A stretch of 64,000 nt of DNA, taken from contig CAJNDS010002158.1 in NCBI GenBank assembly GCA_905221605.1, positions 372,001 through 436,000 on the forward strand, written 5' to 3'. Positions within the stretch are counted from its first letter, which is position 1. Every line of letters begins with the position of its first letter. Origin of the DNA: Symbiodinium natans. Taxonomy: Eukaryota; Sar; Dinophyceae; Suessiales; Symbiodiniaceae. The notes under the pieces were generated by a model. It was not told the origin of the DNA. It saw nothing but the letters and a program-made list of their open reading frames with translations, and made no database searches. This document shows, piece by piece, positions 41,377 through 53,900 of the stretch. Both the position numbers and the translations under genes were made by a program.

Positions 41377-44029
41377 TTGATACTCCAGCTCGCTGAACAT
41401 GCGACCCGCGAGCCGATGTTCAGCTTGGCCAGTTTGTGGACGCCGCCGCTGCGACACCTACGAGTACTTGCGCGGCACCACGGTGGCCTCATCATGCCCG
41501 GTCGTCGCTGCTGCCGCCGTGGTCGTCGTCGTCGTCTGGGTCGAGGTTGCTCGTCTACAGGAGAGGGAATGTCAACCGACCAGGCTGTAGACGACTACAG
41601 AGGGCGGAGCAGTGCACGGTTTTGCAGAATCACAAGTTGGCAGTTAACTGTGCAGTTTGGAACCGCTACAAAGAATGGTTGGCAACCATTTGGTCCTTTT
41701 CTCTCATGTTTTCTCCTCAACACCCTGGCGGCTCAGGCAAATCCCGCCTGCGTGCGCTTGCGTGCGAGCGCAGAGCTCTGCCGACGACGAGAGGTTACCG
41801 GCTTCCGGTCACGCACATTTTGGAGGCTCCTTGGAGCTGCCATGAGCTGCCCGTGCGGTCTGAGGATGCTGCTGCCGGGTGCATGAGCTCTTCACGGACG
41901 CGCGCTGGCAGGAGATTGCAGGAGTCTCACAGCAACCAGCCGCTTCGCGGCCCCTCCTTGACTCACCTTGCCTGCTTTGACTCCGCTCCGACATTGCTGG
42001 CCCACGATCAACATCTGCGGTCCACCTTCTTCTCTATTTCGTGTAGTTGTTGCGGCGAGGAGGATACTGCAACAGCGCCGGTCAACCATCAGGCAGAGCG
42101 CGCCCACATCTGGCAAATGCAGGCAGAACGCACGGCATGGTACGAACGGCTTGAGTAGAACTGAAGCTTCGTCCACGGCCGCAATTGATACATTCGGTGG
42201 GCGTGCTTCGCATGTTGGCCAGACCCAGCCTAACCTTAGCCTGAACGACACCAAAGTTGTTGTGAACCTGGTCGCAGCATTGCCTCATTCGACCACAACA
42301 CATGCAAACAAGATGTTGAATCCCTTTAGGATGCAGCCCAAGAGATGATGCATGAGATCCAAAAACCTCTATCAAAAATCCACAAGCACGCAATGTTTGA
42401 CATTGGGATTCCTGTTGGGCGGCCAATTGTTTGGGAGACATGGGCGGACAATCCAAACCGGCGAAAGCAGCAGCAAGTAACAATGAAGGCAGAAAGGAAC
42501 GGAACGGATGGGGAAGCGGCGCTGGAAATAGGTTGCCGTGGGCGATCCTGCCTTGCTGATTTAGCTGTACAGAATACCAAAAAAACATGACAACTGGCAA
42601 ACACCACACGACACGTTTCCATGTCCTCGCACTTCGGCCCTCCTTTTCGCAACGCACGGGCATGAACTCAAGCGAGACAAGCTCGATTGCCCCTTTTCAA
42701 CTGAAACATGAAAGGAAACCCAAGTTTTTTCACTGACAGCTTTGATCGTGTTACGACATCCAGGTCGGCAGAAATCTAAATCGGCTGCTAAGTGGTGAGC
42801 CGTGTTCGCATTCCGGGCACGTTGCCCCACTTGTCTTGAATCTCCCGAACACGCCAAGCCGAAACGCACCAGGCAAGCAAGTCCCAAATTCGCGAGGAAG
42901 CTTTGTTGCGCGAACAACCGGAAACTTTGCGACCATGGAACGTGAGTGACCCAAACAGCCAAAATTCTGGCACTCAACATCATGGAAGCAAGAGCGTGGC
43001 GTTGAAACATGTTATGCCATGCCAGTTTGAGAAGCACAGCTAAGCTGACTCTCATGCAACATCCCGGAACAACTTGGCCAACGACGTTACGGCAAATTTC
43101 TCGGCCTGAATGCGAAATGTGTCCACTGCATCGTGCTCAAAGGAAGCTCACAATCTGTGTGGCAACTGTCCTGCAAGCAATCTTGCACGCCGCCAGTTGC
43201 AGGTGGCCTTGCTCACACCATGCACTGAGTCACATGGTATACTGCACATACAAATCACCCTGCCCTTTAAATTCTTTAGACCATGTAGACGCTGTGACCA
43301 TGTAAGACCTCGGCGGTTCGTTCTCTTTGTCTGCCTCGGCACCGGCGACTTGGCATGCTGTCAAAAACATGTTTGACATATCGAAATCTGTTGCAAGAAC
43401 CAGCATCAATATGGTTGAGGTGAGAATCTGCTTGAACGTTTGGGCAGCCTTCGGCTCCCGAAAACCCTGAACCCGTATGCGGACTTTTACTCATGGCCCA
43501 GCACATTGCTAAAAGATTGGGTGCGCGACTCGTAGTGGTGCCATTTCAACATCCATACACCCGGCTCGCAAGCTGGCAAAAAGCTAAAGTTGCAATTACA
43601 TCGTGAGATGTCTGGCATATCTGAAGAAACAGTCATTACGTCTGTCACATGATGTTGCATGGCCGTCTGATGCAAGGCTATGCTGCCACTGCTCACGCGC
43701 ACAAACTCATTGGCCCCAACACAGCATACCTTGAGACTCCGCCGAGAAAGGCCGGAAAATCACTGTGTTGGATGCTTTGTTTTTGGGGAACTGTTCGCTT
43801 TTGCCCGTTTACATACTAATCCTACATCAGTTCACATCTTCCTGGTTGACTTGTCTACCGTTTCTGCTGCTGCTACCGCTACCTCTAGTCACCTCCTGCC
43901 ACCACAAGTCCATTGGGATGGACCGCCAGGGATACCTTCACTGTAGCTTGTTGCGAGAAGCAACCCTCCACAGGCTACTCCAGTAGTTTGGGTGCAATCG
44001 GTGATGCGTTGCCCGTCGGTTGCCCGGCC
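41377..44029. other. Stretch without recognised genes
   Basis: Several frames of 100-200 codons are open on both strands, but none shows a domain or consistent protein-like content. Parts near the left edge may be diverged LINE sequence. No arrays or long repeats were seen. Confidence 0.45.
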
Positions 44030-45065
44030 TGCCGAAGTAACAAGGTTAGCTGCACAGATGCAAAGCATGGAACAGATGATGCAACAAATCGTGTTTTATG
44101 CAGACAGTGAAATCGTTCCAGCAACAACAACAGCAACAGCAGAGGTTGGCTCAGCGACCAACACAGCAGGTGCCTTTGCCGCCACAAGGAACACCCACAA
44201 TCTAGGTGTTAATTATCCAGTCCAAACCGGAAGCCCAGGACATATGACCCATTTGTCGTGATGGAAAGATAGGATATCGGAGGCCCTTGAGTTCCTAGTT
44301 TGGATGGACAAGCTGACTAGGTGGGTTGGACTTGGATCTGACGTGTTCCCAAATGAGGTAAGACATGCGGTCAAGACTCAGGATGAAGCTTTGCTTAGAC
44401 AAGACAGGCTGACGGTTGAGCAACAGAAACAGTCGATCCGTCTTCTGCGTATTGGCAGGCATTTGCAAATCATGAGGGTTCATTGATTCTGCAAAACTAT
44501 GTTCAGAACAAAAATACATATCAGCGATCCGGGTTTGTTGCGTTGAGGTTGTTGGCGACAGAATTTTGTCTAAAGCTGGTGAATCAGACGATATAAGTGC
44601 CAAGCATCCCAGAGGTTGTTCAAAAAAATCGAACATGATATGAACAAATATGCGAAGCTGCTGAACAACTGGATTCTGATGTACATTCGCAAGGACTTGA
44701 GTTGCAAGAGGCCGACTCAGTCATGATATTGCTTCGAAGTTTGCTGGAGAAGTGCCGGAGATGTTCTTTGCTTTAACGATCCATTCGAGCCCTTGAAAAG
44801 GGTTGCGCTGAAGTATCAGGTTCAGCAAACAGTTTGGTCTGAAGGGCTTGGGGCGAAACTGAACCCGGTCCAGCCAAAATCCCAGGGAAAAGGGAAGGAT
44901 GAGACTGGCAAGGATAAGGCAAAAAAGGTCAAAAAGGCAAAGGCCTAAGCGCGGGGCCAGGACAAAGATCTCCAAATCAACAAGCAGACAAATATGTGAA
45001 ATGCTTTAATTGTGGCAAAGAAGGGGCCACTACGCTCGAGATTGCTCACCCCTCCAAAATGGTCT
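44030..45065 (+). pseudogene. Decayed gag gene with broken CCHC zinc knuckle
   Basis: The plus strand reads in pieces: a helical gag-like stretch (LDKLTRWVGLGSDVFPNEVR-like region at 44304-44486), Lys-rich sequence at 44880-44940, then CFNCGKEG and HYARDC at about 45000-45052. A one-base frame slip splits an otherwise perfect C-x2-C-x4-H-x4-C knuckle. Multiple stops interrupt the rest. An old LTR-retrotransposon gag remnant. Confidence 0.6.
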
Positions 45066-45094
45066 ATATGCGCCCGCGTTGCGCGTAATCGACC

Positions 45095-45550
45095 ACCCCC
45101 GCCCCCATGGTATCCCCCCCCCCACGGCATCCCCCCCCAAACCCTGCCTGTTAACCCTAAAAGCACCACGGACCACGGGGGAGGACAGAGAAACCTCAGC
45201 CTAAACCCCACACCCTGAACCCTAAGCCCTAAAACCTAAACCCACCAGCCGAAACCTTAGCCGCTTTAACCCTGAACCCTGAAGCGTAAACTCAGCACGA
45301 ACCACAGGGGGGAGAGGGGAAACCGTAAACCTACCATTGCCCCAAACCTTGAACCCTGATTAAACTCTGAACTCTAAACCCACAATGAACCAATGGACCA
45401 GAGTGAAAATCCTGAACTCTACAGCCTAACCCTAAACCCCTAAACCACAAACCCATGAACCACGGACCATGAACCACAGGGGGAGGGAGGGGACCCCAAA
45501 CCCCACCATGAAGGGGGGGGATACCATGGGGGGGGGAGGGGGGGAGAGGG
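45095..45550. repeat. Inverted G/C-run repeat around telomere-like sequence
   Basis: Runs of C interrupted by CATGGTATC at about 45100-45120 are matched in reverse complement by GATACCATG within runs of G at about 45510-45540. The 400 bases between hold degenerate CCCTAAACC and ACCACAGGGG motifs. It could form a large stem or mark the ends of a nonautonomous element. Confidence 0.65.
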
Positions 45551-45759
45551 GGGTGCGCCTATGCTGGCGCATATGACGGGCCCTGGGCCCAGCAAGCAAA
45601 AGCTGAGCAGGGCCAGAAGGCCAGCAACTCAGCAGGAGCCCAGCAAGAGCCCATTACACTGGAGCTAGCACCAGTAGTCGTAGTAGCAGTCGCAGTAGCA
45701 AAAGCAGTAGCAGTATCAGTAGCAGTCGCAGTAGCAGTACTATTAATAGTACTAGCAGC

Positions 45760-46342
<583 letters not shown>

Positions 46343-47460
46343 CGCACGGTTCACAGCAGTTGGGAAGTCAACCAGCCTCCAGGCCGAACGCAGTAGAGCT
46401 CAGCAACAGGCCCTGCCTTCGCAGAAGCTTAAGGATTCTGCCTTTGCCTGAGCCATTTTGCCATTTGGAGCTACGAGTCGACTCTGCTGTGAACCGCCGC
46501 CGGGCCTCACGCACACCGACAACAACGAGTTTGCAGAGGTAAGCGGTAGGGTTTCCACTGCTCCGCAAGGTGGAAGGAGTACCCTCTTGAGTGACTTCAT
46601 CATCTCTGTTTCTGGAGGGGAAAAACGAGCGGATGGCGAGTCGAACGCGCCTCAGTACATTTCTTCTGCCTACACTTTTATTCTTTAAGAAATCCACTCA
46701 AACTCTCATCGTTGCAATCCCAATACATTTGAATTTATTTCACACATACGGCAATCCCAAATATCTGGACTCAATGCCCTTTCACGATTCAACATCACTG
46801 GGATTCACGCTCATCATTTTTTCTTTTTAGAGGCTCTGGGGTCGCGGTGAAGTACTTGCATACGTGTGTGGACCAACGGTCTCACACTACACGGGGGCAC
46901 GAGCTGTGACTTGCACCACACACGTGCATGCACCCGCTTCTCTCTGGGCGGTGGGTGGGTAAAAAGAAAGAAAACCTCACGGTTCTCTCATGCTCCAACT
47001 TGAGTGGCATTCCCGAGCGCAACTCACAAGCACAAACGCACATGCATAAATACCAAACCATGCACTATAAATTTGCATGTGCACTTGCGCGCTTTTCCTT
47101 GGGCCCTTGGGATAACACCCGCAAAAGACTTTGAATGCCCTTTCATGAATTCAACATCACTAGGTCGCTGGGATTCACGCTCATCCTTTTGTTTCTCATA
47201 AGGCTCTGGGGTGAATGCATGGACCAACGGTCTCACACTACACGGGGGCACGAGCTATGACTCGCACCACACACGTGCATGCACCCGCTTCTCCTCCCAC
47301 AACCGTGCATGCCATCAGAATATTGGGCCGGCAATTGCGATCTGAACCCCCTTACGGACAAGGTCACTCCTCGGCTCGGATCGTCACTTGTCGAACGCAA
47401 AGCCACCCGACCGAACCATGGTCCACACATGATCTCGCCTTCCAGCTGTGCCTCGATTCC
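46343..47460. other. Noncoding flank with a diverged direct duplication
   Basis: A segment of roughly 110-150 bases (about 46782-46940) is repeated at 47139-47292: both contain GGGATTCACGCTCATC, then GGCTCTGGGGT, then GGACCAACGGTCTCACACTA and the CACGTGCATGCACCCG end. Copies differ by several substitutions and indels. No gene is seen; the copia element begins directly after this stretch. Confidence 0.75.
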
Positions 47461-47860
47461 TGTGAAAACACAGCAGCAGCGCGCTGAACCCTCTTTTTCT
47501 CACGACTTGAGCCAAAGTCATAAGCCGGAGGCTTCGTCAGTGAAACTCTTTACACACAGGTGAAAACTCTGCTCTGCCACGTGTTCTCCACAGCCACAAA
47601 ACAAACTCAAACGTCAGTGGGAGTTCTCGGGACCTACCCAACTACACCTAAAGCAAGCAAAAACGTGCACAGTCACTCCTACAGCTTTCAGACACACATC
47701 CCTACAACTCAAGCAATTCAAAAAGGCTTTCCCACTTAAAGCAGCACTCCCGTCGAGCCTCCAAGGCACAACTACGGAGTTCCTCCAACTACACACACAC
47801 AACTCTGAGCCAGCATGCAGGACAACAAAGTTAACATGTCCTTAGACAGGAACTTTCACA
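47461..47860 (-). repeat. 3' LTR of the copia element
   Basis: A 400-bp repeat identical to 56491-56890 except at one base. It is the downstream LTR in the element's minus-strand sense. It contains the spliced-leader-like match at 47506-47516. Confidence 0.95.
47506..47516 (-). other. Dinoflagellate spliced-leader-like match in the LTR
   Basis: The LTR sense strand contains TTTGGCTCAAG, the last 11 bases of the dinoflagellate spliced leader as I know it, with TCCG about 20 bases upstream where the leader starts. The same lies at 56536-56546. The middle of the leader does not match well. Confidence 0.35.
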
Positions 47861-47869
47861 CCCCCGCTT
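47861..47869 (-). promoter_or_regulatory. Polypurine tract
   Basis: The sense strand reads AAGCGGGGG directly before the 3' LTR, the position where plus-strand DNA synthesis is primed. It is short and contains one C. Confidence 0.6.
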
Positions 47870-47975
47870 GGACTGTGATGCCTCAGAGCCACGCACTTCT
47901 TCACAGCTCGGTGTTTCCAGTGCTTAAACATCTCATCCCCGGCAAAGTCCGAAAGCGAGCACTCCTACTGCCGAC

Positions 47976-50900
47976 CTAAGAAGGTGTTCCTACAAGACCT
48001 AACGTGACTTTCGCAGCACGCAAAAGAGCTCTACCCAGTTTAGTCGGATAGATACCTGTTTCTTCGACACTAGCAAGTGAAACATGCTGATGACTTTTGT
48101 CACAGGGCTTTCCAGAGAAAATTTCACTCCACTCCTCTCGGTTTGTAGCAAAGAACCACCGCTTAAAGACCCCGTCGAAGACACAACGGTCCACAACCCT
48201 TCCAAAGTTCAGACCAAGGCGCTTCTTTTCTTTCAGATAACTTTCCTCCTTCCAAAGACCACAGTTCTTTGGCCATTCCTGGGTAACCAGGATCTCTTTG
48301 CAGCGGTCCTCCAGAAGTCTTCCTAAAGCTTTCCAAGATGCAACATGCTTCTTGACCTGCTCTCGCCACCGATGTCGAAACTTCGGGCGATGCCAGTTCT
48401 TAAAGCGGTAGCTACATCCAGCGGTACACGGGGAAGCTATGTGGACATAGATCTGGGGCGGTTTCCTACTCAACAGACACAGCAAGACCTCTCCTAGAAA
48501 CATTTGGGTACTCTTGCTTAAGAAGTCTTCTTTCTCAGTTATGCCTATATATGCTACTCGGTCACGAGCACACGCTCGGCACAACGCACTGTCCGTTGAA
48601 CAAAACACCTCGATCACAAGCAGAGGAACAGATCCCAACGCAAGGTCTCTTGCCACTGGCTCGTACTTCGCCAGGTTTGTCGGGATTTTCTCAAGCTTTT
48701 CACATACTTCTTCAAGTTCTTCCATTCGTTCACGAAGGTGTTCAGGAACTACAAGACCCTGAAGGTCTTCTTCACACACTCTTTCCAGTCCACACGCAAC
48801 CAGCAAATGCTCAAGCAACAACTCCTCAGGAGATTTCGTCAGTCCATCGGCTGGATTCCGTTCTCCACTGATGAAGCTTAGAATCAGCCTTTCCAGGTGG
48901 ACTAGCTCTTGAAGATAGCGATGACGAAGCTCCAGGTGCCGAACACGGCGTAACAACCCCGTCATTTTGCTAATCGACAAAGCGGCTTCCGAATCCGAAG
49001 CCAGGTGAATCGGAAACTCACCGGTCTCTCCTTTGGGCATTCCATACAGGAGCGTTTCCATGAGCAAAGACAAGTACACCGACTCTTTGGCTGCCTCAGT
49101 CAGGGCTGCCAATTCGGCCTCCGCCGAACTCAACGCGGTCACCGACTGTTTCCGCGAGAAAGTTTTGATCATGATGCCATGCCACTTCACGATAGCACCA
49201 GACACAGAGCAAATGTTCCATGACGCATCCACAAAGCCAGAGAGCCTGGTTTCCGAAGCGCAGCAAGGATACTCCAACGCTTCTGCCGAAAATCGCTGAA
49301 GGTACTCAGGCAAAGCCATCACCCAGCGAACCACGCGTCTCAAGCAAGCTTCTGCCTGGCTATCTGGGTCACTCTGATACCGGCCCAGAAATCCTACCGG
49401 GTAGGACAAATGCGGCAACGTCAGGCTTGCCCACATCAACTTACCAAGCACACGTCTATAGCGTTCATACGCCTCAGTGCTGATAGGTGTTCCAGCCTCC
49501 TTCTTCCGGTACTCCCTCTCGAGGTTTCCCAGCACTGGTTTCACACCTTTTCCGCTAATGCCAAACTCTTCTCCAAGCGACTTCAAGTACCCCGGCTTCA
49601 GGCCAAAGAACACAGGCCCGTGCTCAGTGGTTCGGGCGATCACTCGACCCAAGAACTCGAGCTGCCCAGTCTTGCCAGGTTCTAGAAGCCCTGTCTGCTT
49701 CATTTTATAGATCTTCGCTAGCTTAGCGTACAGATCCTTGGCAACTGGCGGATTCTGGGAAAAGATGATGAGATCGTCAACATACACTAACACCAAGGTC
49801 AGCGCACCATCCTTCTCAAGCCGGTGATGCACAGTAGGGTCGGCAGTCTCACCAAACCCAAACTGCTTACGCAGCGTGCTTGTAAACTCTAGGTACCAGC
49901 TCAGTGGTCCTACTCTCAAGCCATTCATGGCTTTGTGTAGCTGCGCAAACAGCGGCTTGTTCTCCTCATCATACATCCCATTCGGAAACCGGATACACTC
50001 TACTCCCTGCACAGGCGCTTGCATGAAGGCAACGCTCACATCTGCTGACAACAAAGTGCCACCTCTGACAGCATGAATAGCAAGGACACCCCTCAAGGCT
50101 TCCAAAGAAGTGGTGGGGGAATATATCCCGTCAGCTAGAGGATTGGATCCAAATGCATAGTCTCTCACAACAAGACGAGCACGAACTCGTTCAGGGTTCG
50201 TGGCCGACGGTTTCGAAGTCAGAACCCACCTAGTCGTATGGATTCTCCGTGTAGCTCGTTTACGGGCCTCAGCTTCTCCTATAATCGTAGCTACACCAAA
50301 AGCATCAAGTTCTGAGAGCTCGAGTCTCATACCTTCTTCAAGATGCTTACGAGGCAAAACCTTGCCAGAAACTTCGCAAACCGCATTGTCCGGGACATGG
50401 ACCCAAATCTTCTTTCCACCAAACTTCATACGGAACCACTCTTTGACATCATCTCCCTTACGGATTTTTGTCGTTACTCTCAAGTCAGGCCCATCAAAGA
50501 GTTGCCTAAGGCCATGCTCATAGAGCCACGTCAGGCCCTCTTCCATGGCATCGTCTTCTCCTGGATCCATAGGGGCGTCGAGGTCCTCAAGACCTACGCC
50601 TCCGGGAGGCTCAACCTCCATGCCTGTTTCTTCAGGCACGTCCGAAAAATCCGGAGAATACCCATCCAACTCTCCTTCTTCTTCCATTGCTTCAGGGCCC
50701 TCAAGAGCAGGTGGTTCGGTGCGTTCAACAGGAAACTCAAGACTTCCTTCAGGGATATTTGGGGAATCAAGCGGCGGACTCGGACCATCGATTGGAACAT
50801 CGAACTTGATGGGTCTTTCAGGGTCTTCCTTATTACCTCGAAGGTCACGCAAAGCAGCTTTGTCAAACTCCACTGGATCTTTGGCACGAAAAGAGCTGAA

Positions 50901-53900
50901 GATTTCCAAACGAGGGGGCTTTCCAATACCTATTGGAACAAAGACCCGAATCCCGGATCCATTAGCACCGTGAGGTCCTACATAGAGTGCCCTCACCAAG
51001 CGCTTTCCGCGGTGCTCTGGGTAGTCCTTCTGAGGCTTCCCAAAGCCCACAACCCCAAACTCACAGCTCTTCACTGGCTGAACTGTCGACCCACGCAGTC
51101 TCTCCAACGGCGTGCTGTGTTCCTTGGACACATGAAACAAGTTATGCATCCTCACAGAGTACCTCATGGCCTCAACAAACAGATGGCTCCCTAGAGGCAA
51201 CTTTTCACCTACACGCTCTTCTAAGCCCAGCCAAACAGACCAGAACGCTTCTTTCACAAGGCAAACATGGCGTTCAACGATGCCCTTCGCTTGAGGTCTG
51301 TTTATCGCGAACGGGACCCAGTGCATTGACCTCCCCCCGAATGTCCGGTGTTTCGCTGCATTGCGGAAAACACTCTCGAGGAGATTTTCTTGGTCCCCGT
51401 GGACAACAATGTCCAATCCACTCAATCCCATTTCCGTAAAGGCTTTGCAAACCGATACAGCGGGCACTTCATCCTCAGGTCCTAAGACCACGGTATGTAT
51501 GTACCCCGACACCACATGAACCATGAGAAGGAAACGAACATTCTTTCCGAAAAATCCAAAGTCGACTTGCAACTCTCCGGGTCCGTGGTGGTGTTTCATG
51601 TGCTTCCTACGAGCCGGCACTCTCCCTCTAGCGCTTTGACATGTGTCACAGCAACTAAGATAAGGTTGGTGGCCCTTATTTCGGTGCGCCTTCAGCCGCT
51701 CCGAGGTCAAATAGACCGGAACCTCAGGATCCAGAGCATCGCTCACCACCTCCGGGGAACTCAGGGCACCCGGTTCACCTGAGGGAACATTCTCCACACG
51801 GGGTTTCTTTCGAACATCGGAGGGCCTAGGGGGTTCACTTCCGCTGGGTTTCGCAAGTTCAGCTTCCAACGGATCAGGAATCAACTCTTCCTCCGACTCC
51901 GAATTCACAACAACCGGGGTCGGCAAACCAGCAAGCATACGCAGGGCCTCAGAACGTGCCACGGCCTTCTTTTGCTCGGACCCCCGCAGGGACCCAAGCC
52001 CACACAAGGCCCACTTCTTCAAGGCACGCCAACGTTTCATCATTGGCCCTTTTGCTTCCTCGCCCGTAGGCTCAGCTTTCAACTCACAAGCAAGCACGCC
52101 ACGCAAAAACAACAGGCGGCGCACAACACTCCAAGACCTACGTGGCACACGTCCTACCAAAGTTACACGCACAAACTTCAGCCTACTCCTACGGCGCACA
52201 CTCAAAAGCTTCACGCACCTACGCAGCCAACCTCTGAAAACCAAACCCAGAACCAACCCTAAAGCCAAGGCACTGCTTCCTTTCCATGAAGACCTGGGCA
52301 CAGAGGGACAGTGTGCAGACCCATTCGCGGCAGGCAGGCTGCACTCACAGTCACCTACCAAGCACTCAAACGCTCCTACCCTACCTCCTAATGCACACAG
52401 CCAGTCTCCTACTGCAAACAGCAGGGCTTTCAGACCTACTCCTACCAATTTTGTGCATTGCAGCGAAGATCGGAGCAACTCATGCCCGGCTTTTAGGCCC
52501 TCAGGGCCCATACCCAAGCATATCAATCCATCTCGGAGCCAGAGTCTCCCACATCCGAATTGTCCATAGGTGGGTTTGGAACCACCATACTCGTCTCTGC
52601 CGGCGGGGTCAAAGGAGAAGCGCTCCCCGGACTTCCAATGCCACCGACCATTGGCTCCATTGGGACCTCGGAACTCACGTCCATAGGGGTCCCAGGGGCA
52701 CCGAATGCCTCCACGGGCGTCATCGGCGTCTCGACCTCCATTGGAACCTCGCCCGCAAGCTCCCTCAATGTATCTGGGTGTGGTGTCGATGGAGGAGGTA
52801 GAGGAGGCGGAGGTATAGGCAGGCTTGCTTCCATAGGCGTGCCTGGTGCCCAAGATGGAGGAGGTAGAGGAGGCGGAGTTAGAGGCATGCCTGCTTCCAT
52901 AGGCGTGCCTGGTGCCGAAGATGGAGCATAGGAAAAGACGGACGGCGTAAGCGGGGAAGGAGGGCTGAACGGCAAGAAAGCCGGAGGCCCTGGTGGAAAA
53001 GCGGGGCCCGTCGACGATGATGGAGCCACCTCGGCTGTTGCAGCTCTCTTCATGTCGGCATGCAATCGAATCATTGCCTCGGCTTTTGCACGCGCTTGGT
53101 TGAGCAAAGCCCACCCCGAAGGAGGTGGAGCTGGGGCACTTTTGTGAAGAGGCGGTGCCGTGCCACCCGACGCGGATGGTGCAACATCCGGTATTATAGT
53201 TGGCGGTTGAGCAGCCAAAGTCACCCGGCGGTTGCTCTGGACGAGCACGTCCGCCAAAAGCGCTCTCAAGTCGGCAGCCGGCACACGCTCGACCTTGAGC
53301 TCGTTTGGCAGAATGCTTGCTAGCCCTGCCTCGAACAACTGGTATTGAGCAGGATGGCACCGCAACTCTCGAATCGCCTCCAGGTACAGAAGGAATTTCT
53401 TCAAGGTGAGCTGGATGCCAACCTGATTGTTGCGCCAGTACCCCCTTTGCTCGCATGGAAGGTGCGGTTGGCGGATGGTAGCAGTCACATCGGCGACTAC
53501 CACCCCCATGGTGGTCAAAACATAGCCATACCTTGCATACTCTGCACGACGGTCGTGCTCTTCGACGAGGGTGTCCGTCAAAACCGACTGGTCCACCGTC
53601 GGAGCAGCAATGGCTCGCAGCTCGGCAATGAGCATAGGTTGCTTCACCGGAATGCCGCTTGTATTGATCACCAACTCCTGTGTCTCCAACTCCCCAAGGC
53701 AGGCTGGAATCCCCAACAGCCGTTCGACCGAGCCAGGGGTCGAGGTAAAAAGGTCGATGTTTTGGAGAAGCTGCCTCGAAAGAGACAGCTGACCTTCCTC
53801 CTCGAAACGGTGCGCAAGACGAGCAATCATGCTCGTCGAAAAGGCTTCCACCTGGGCCACACTCCCACTTTGGGAGTTCACAAGACAGAGCGGAGGCGAG

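Noticed and set aside
47614-47802. Small ORF inside the LTR, repeated at 56644-56832
   Set aside because: It lies within the LTR and is repeated only because the LTR is; no start context or domain supports it.
50543-51194. Plus-strand open frames across the copia polyprotein
   Set aside because: They oppose intact pol coding sequence and carry no domain; they are shadows of the GC-rich gene.
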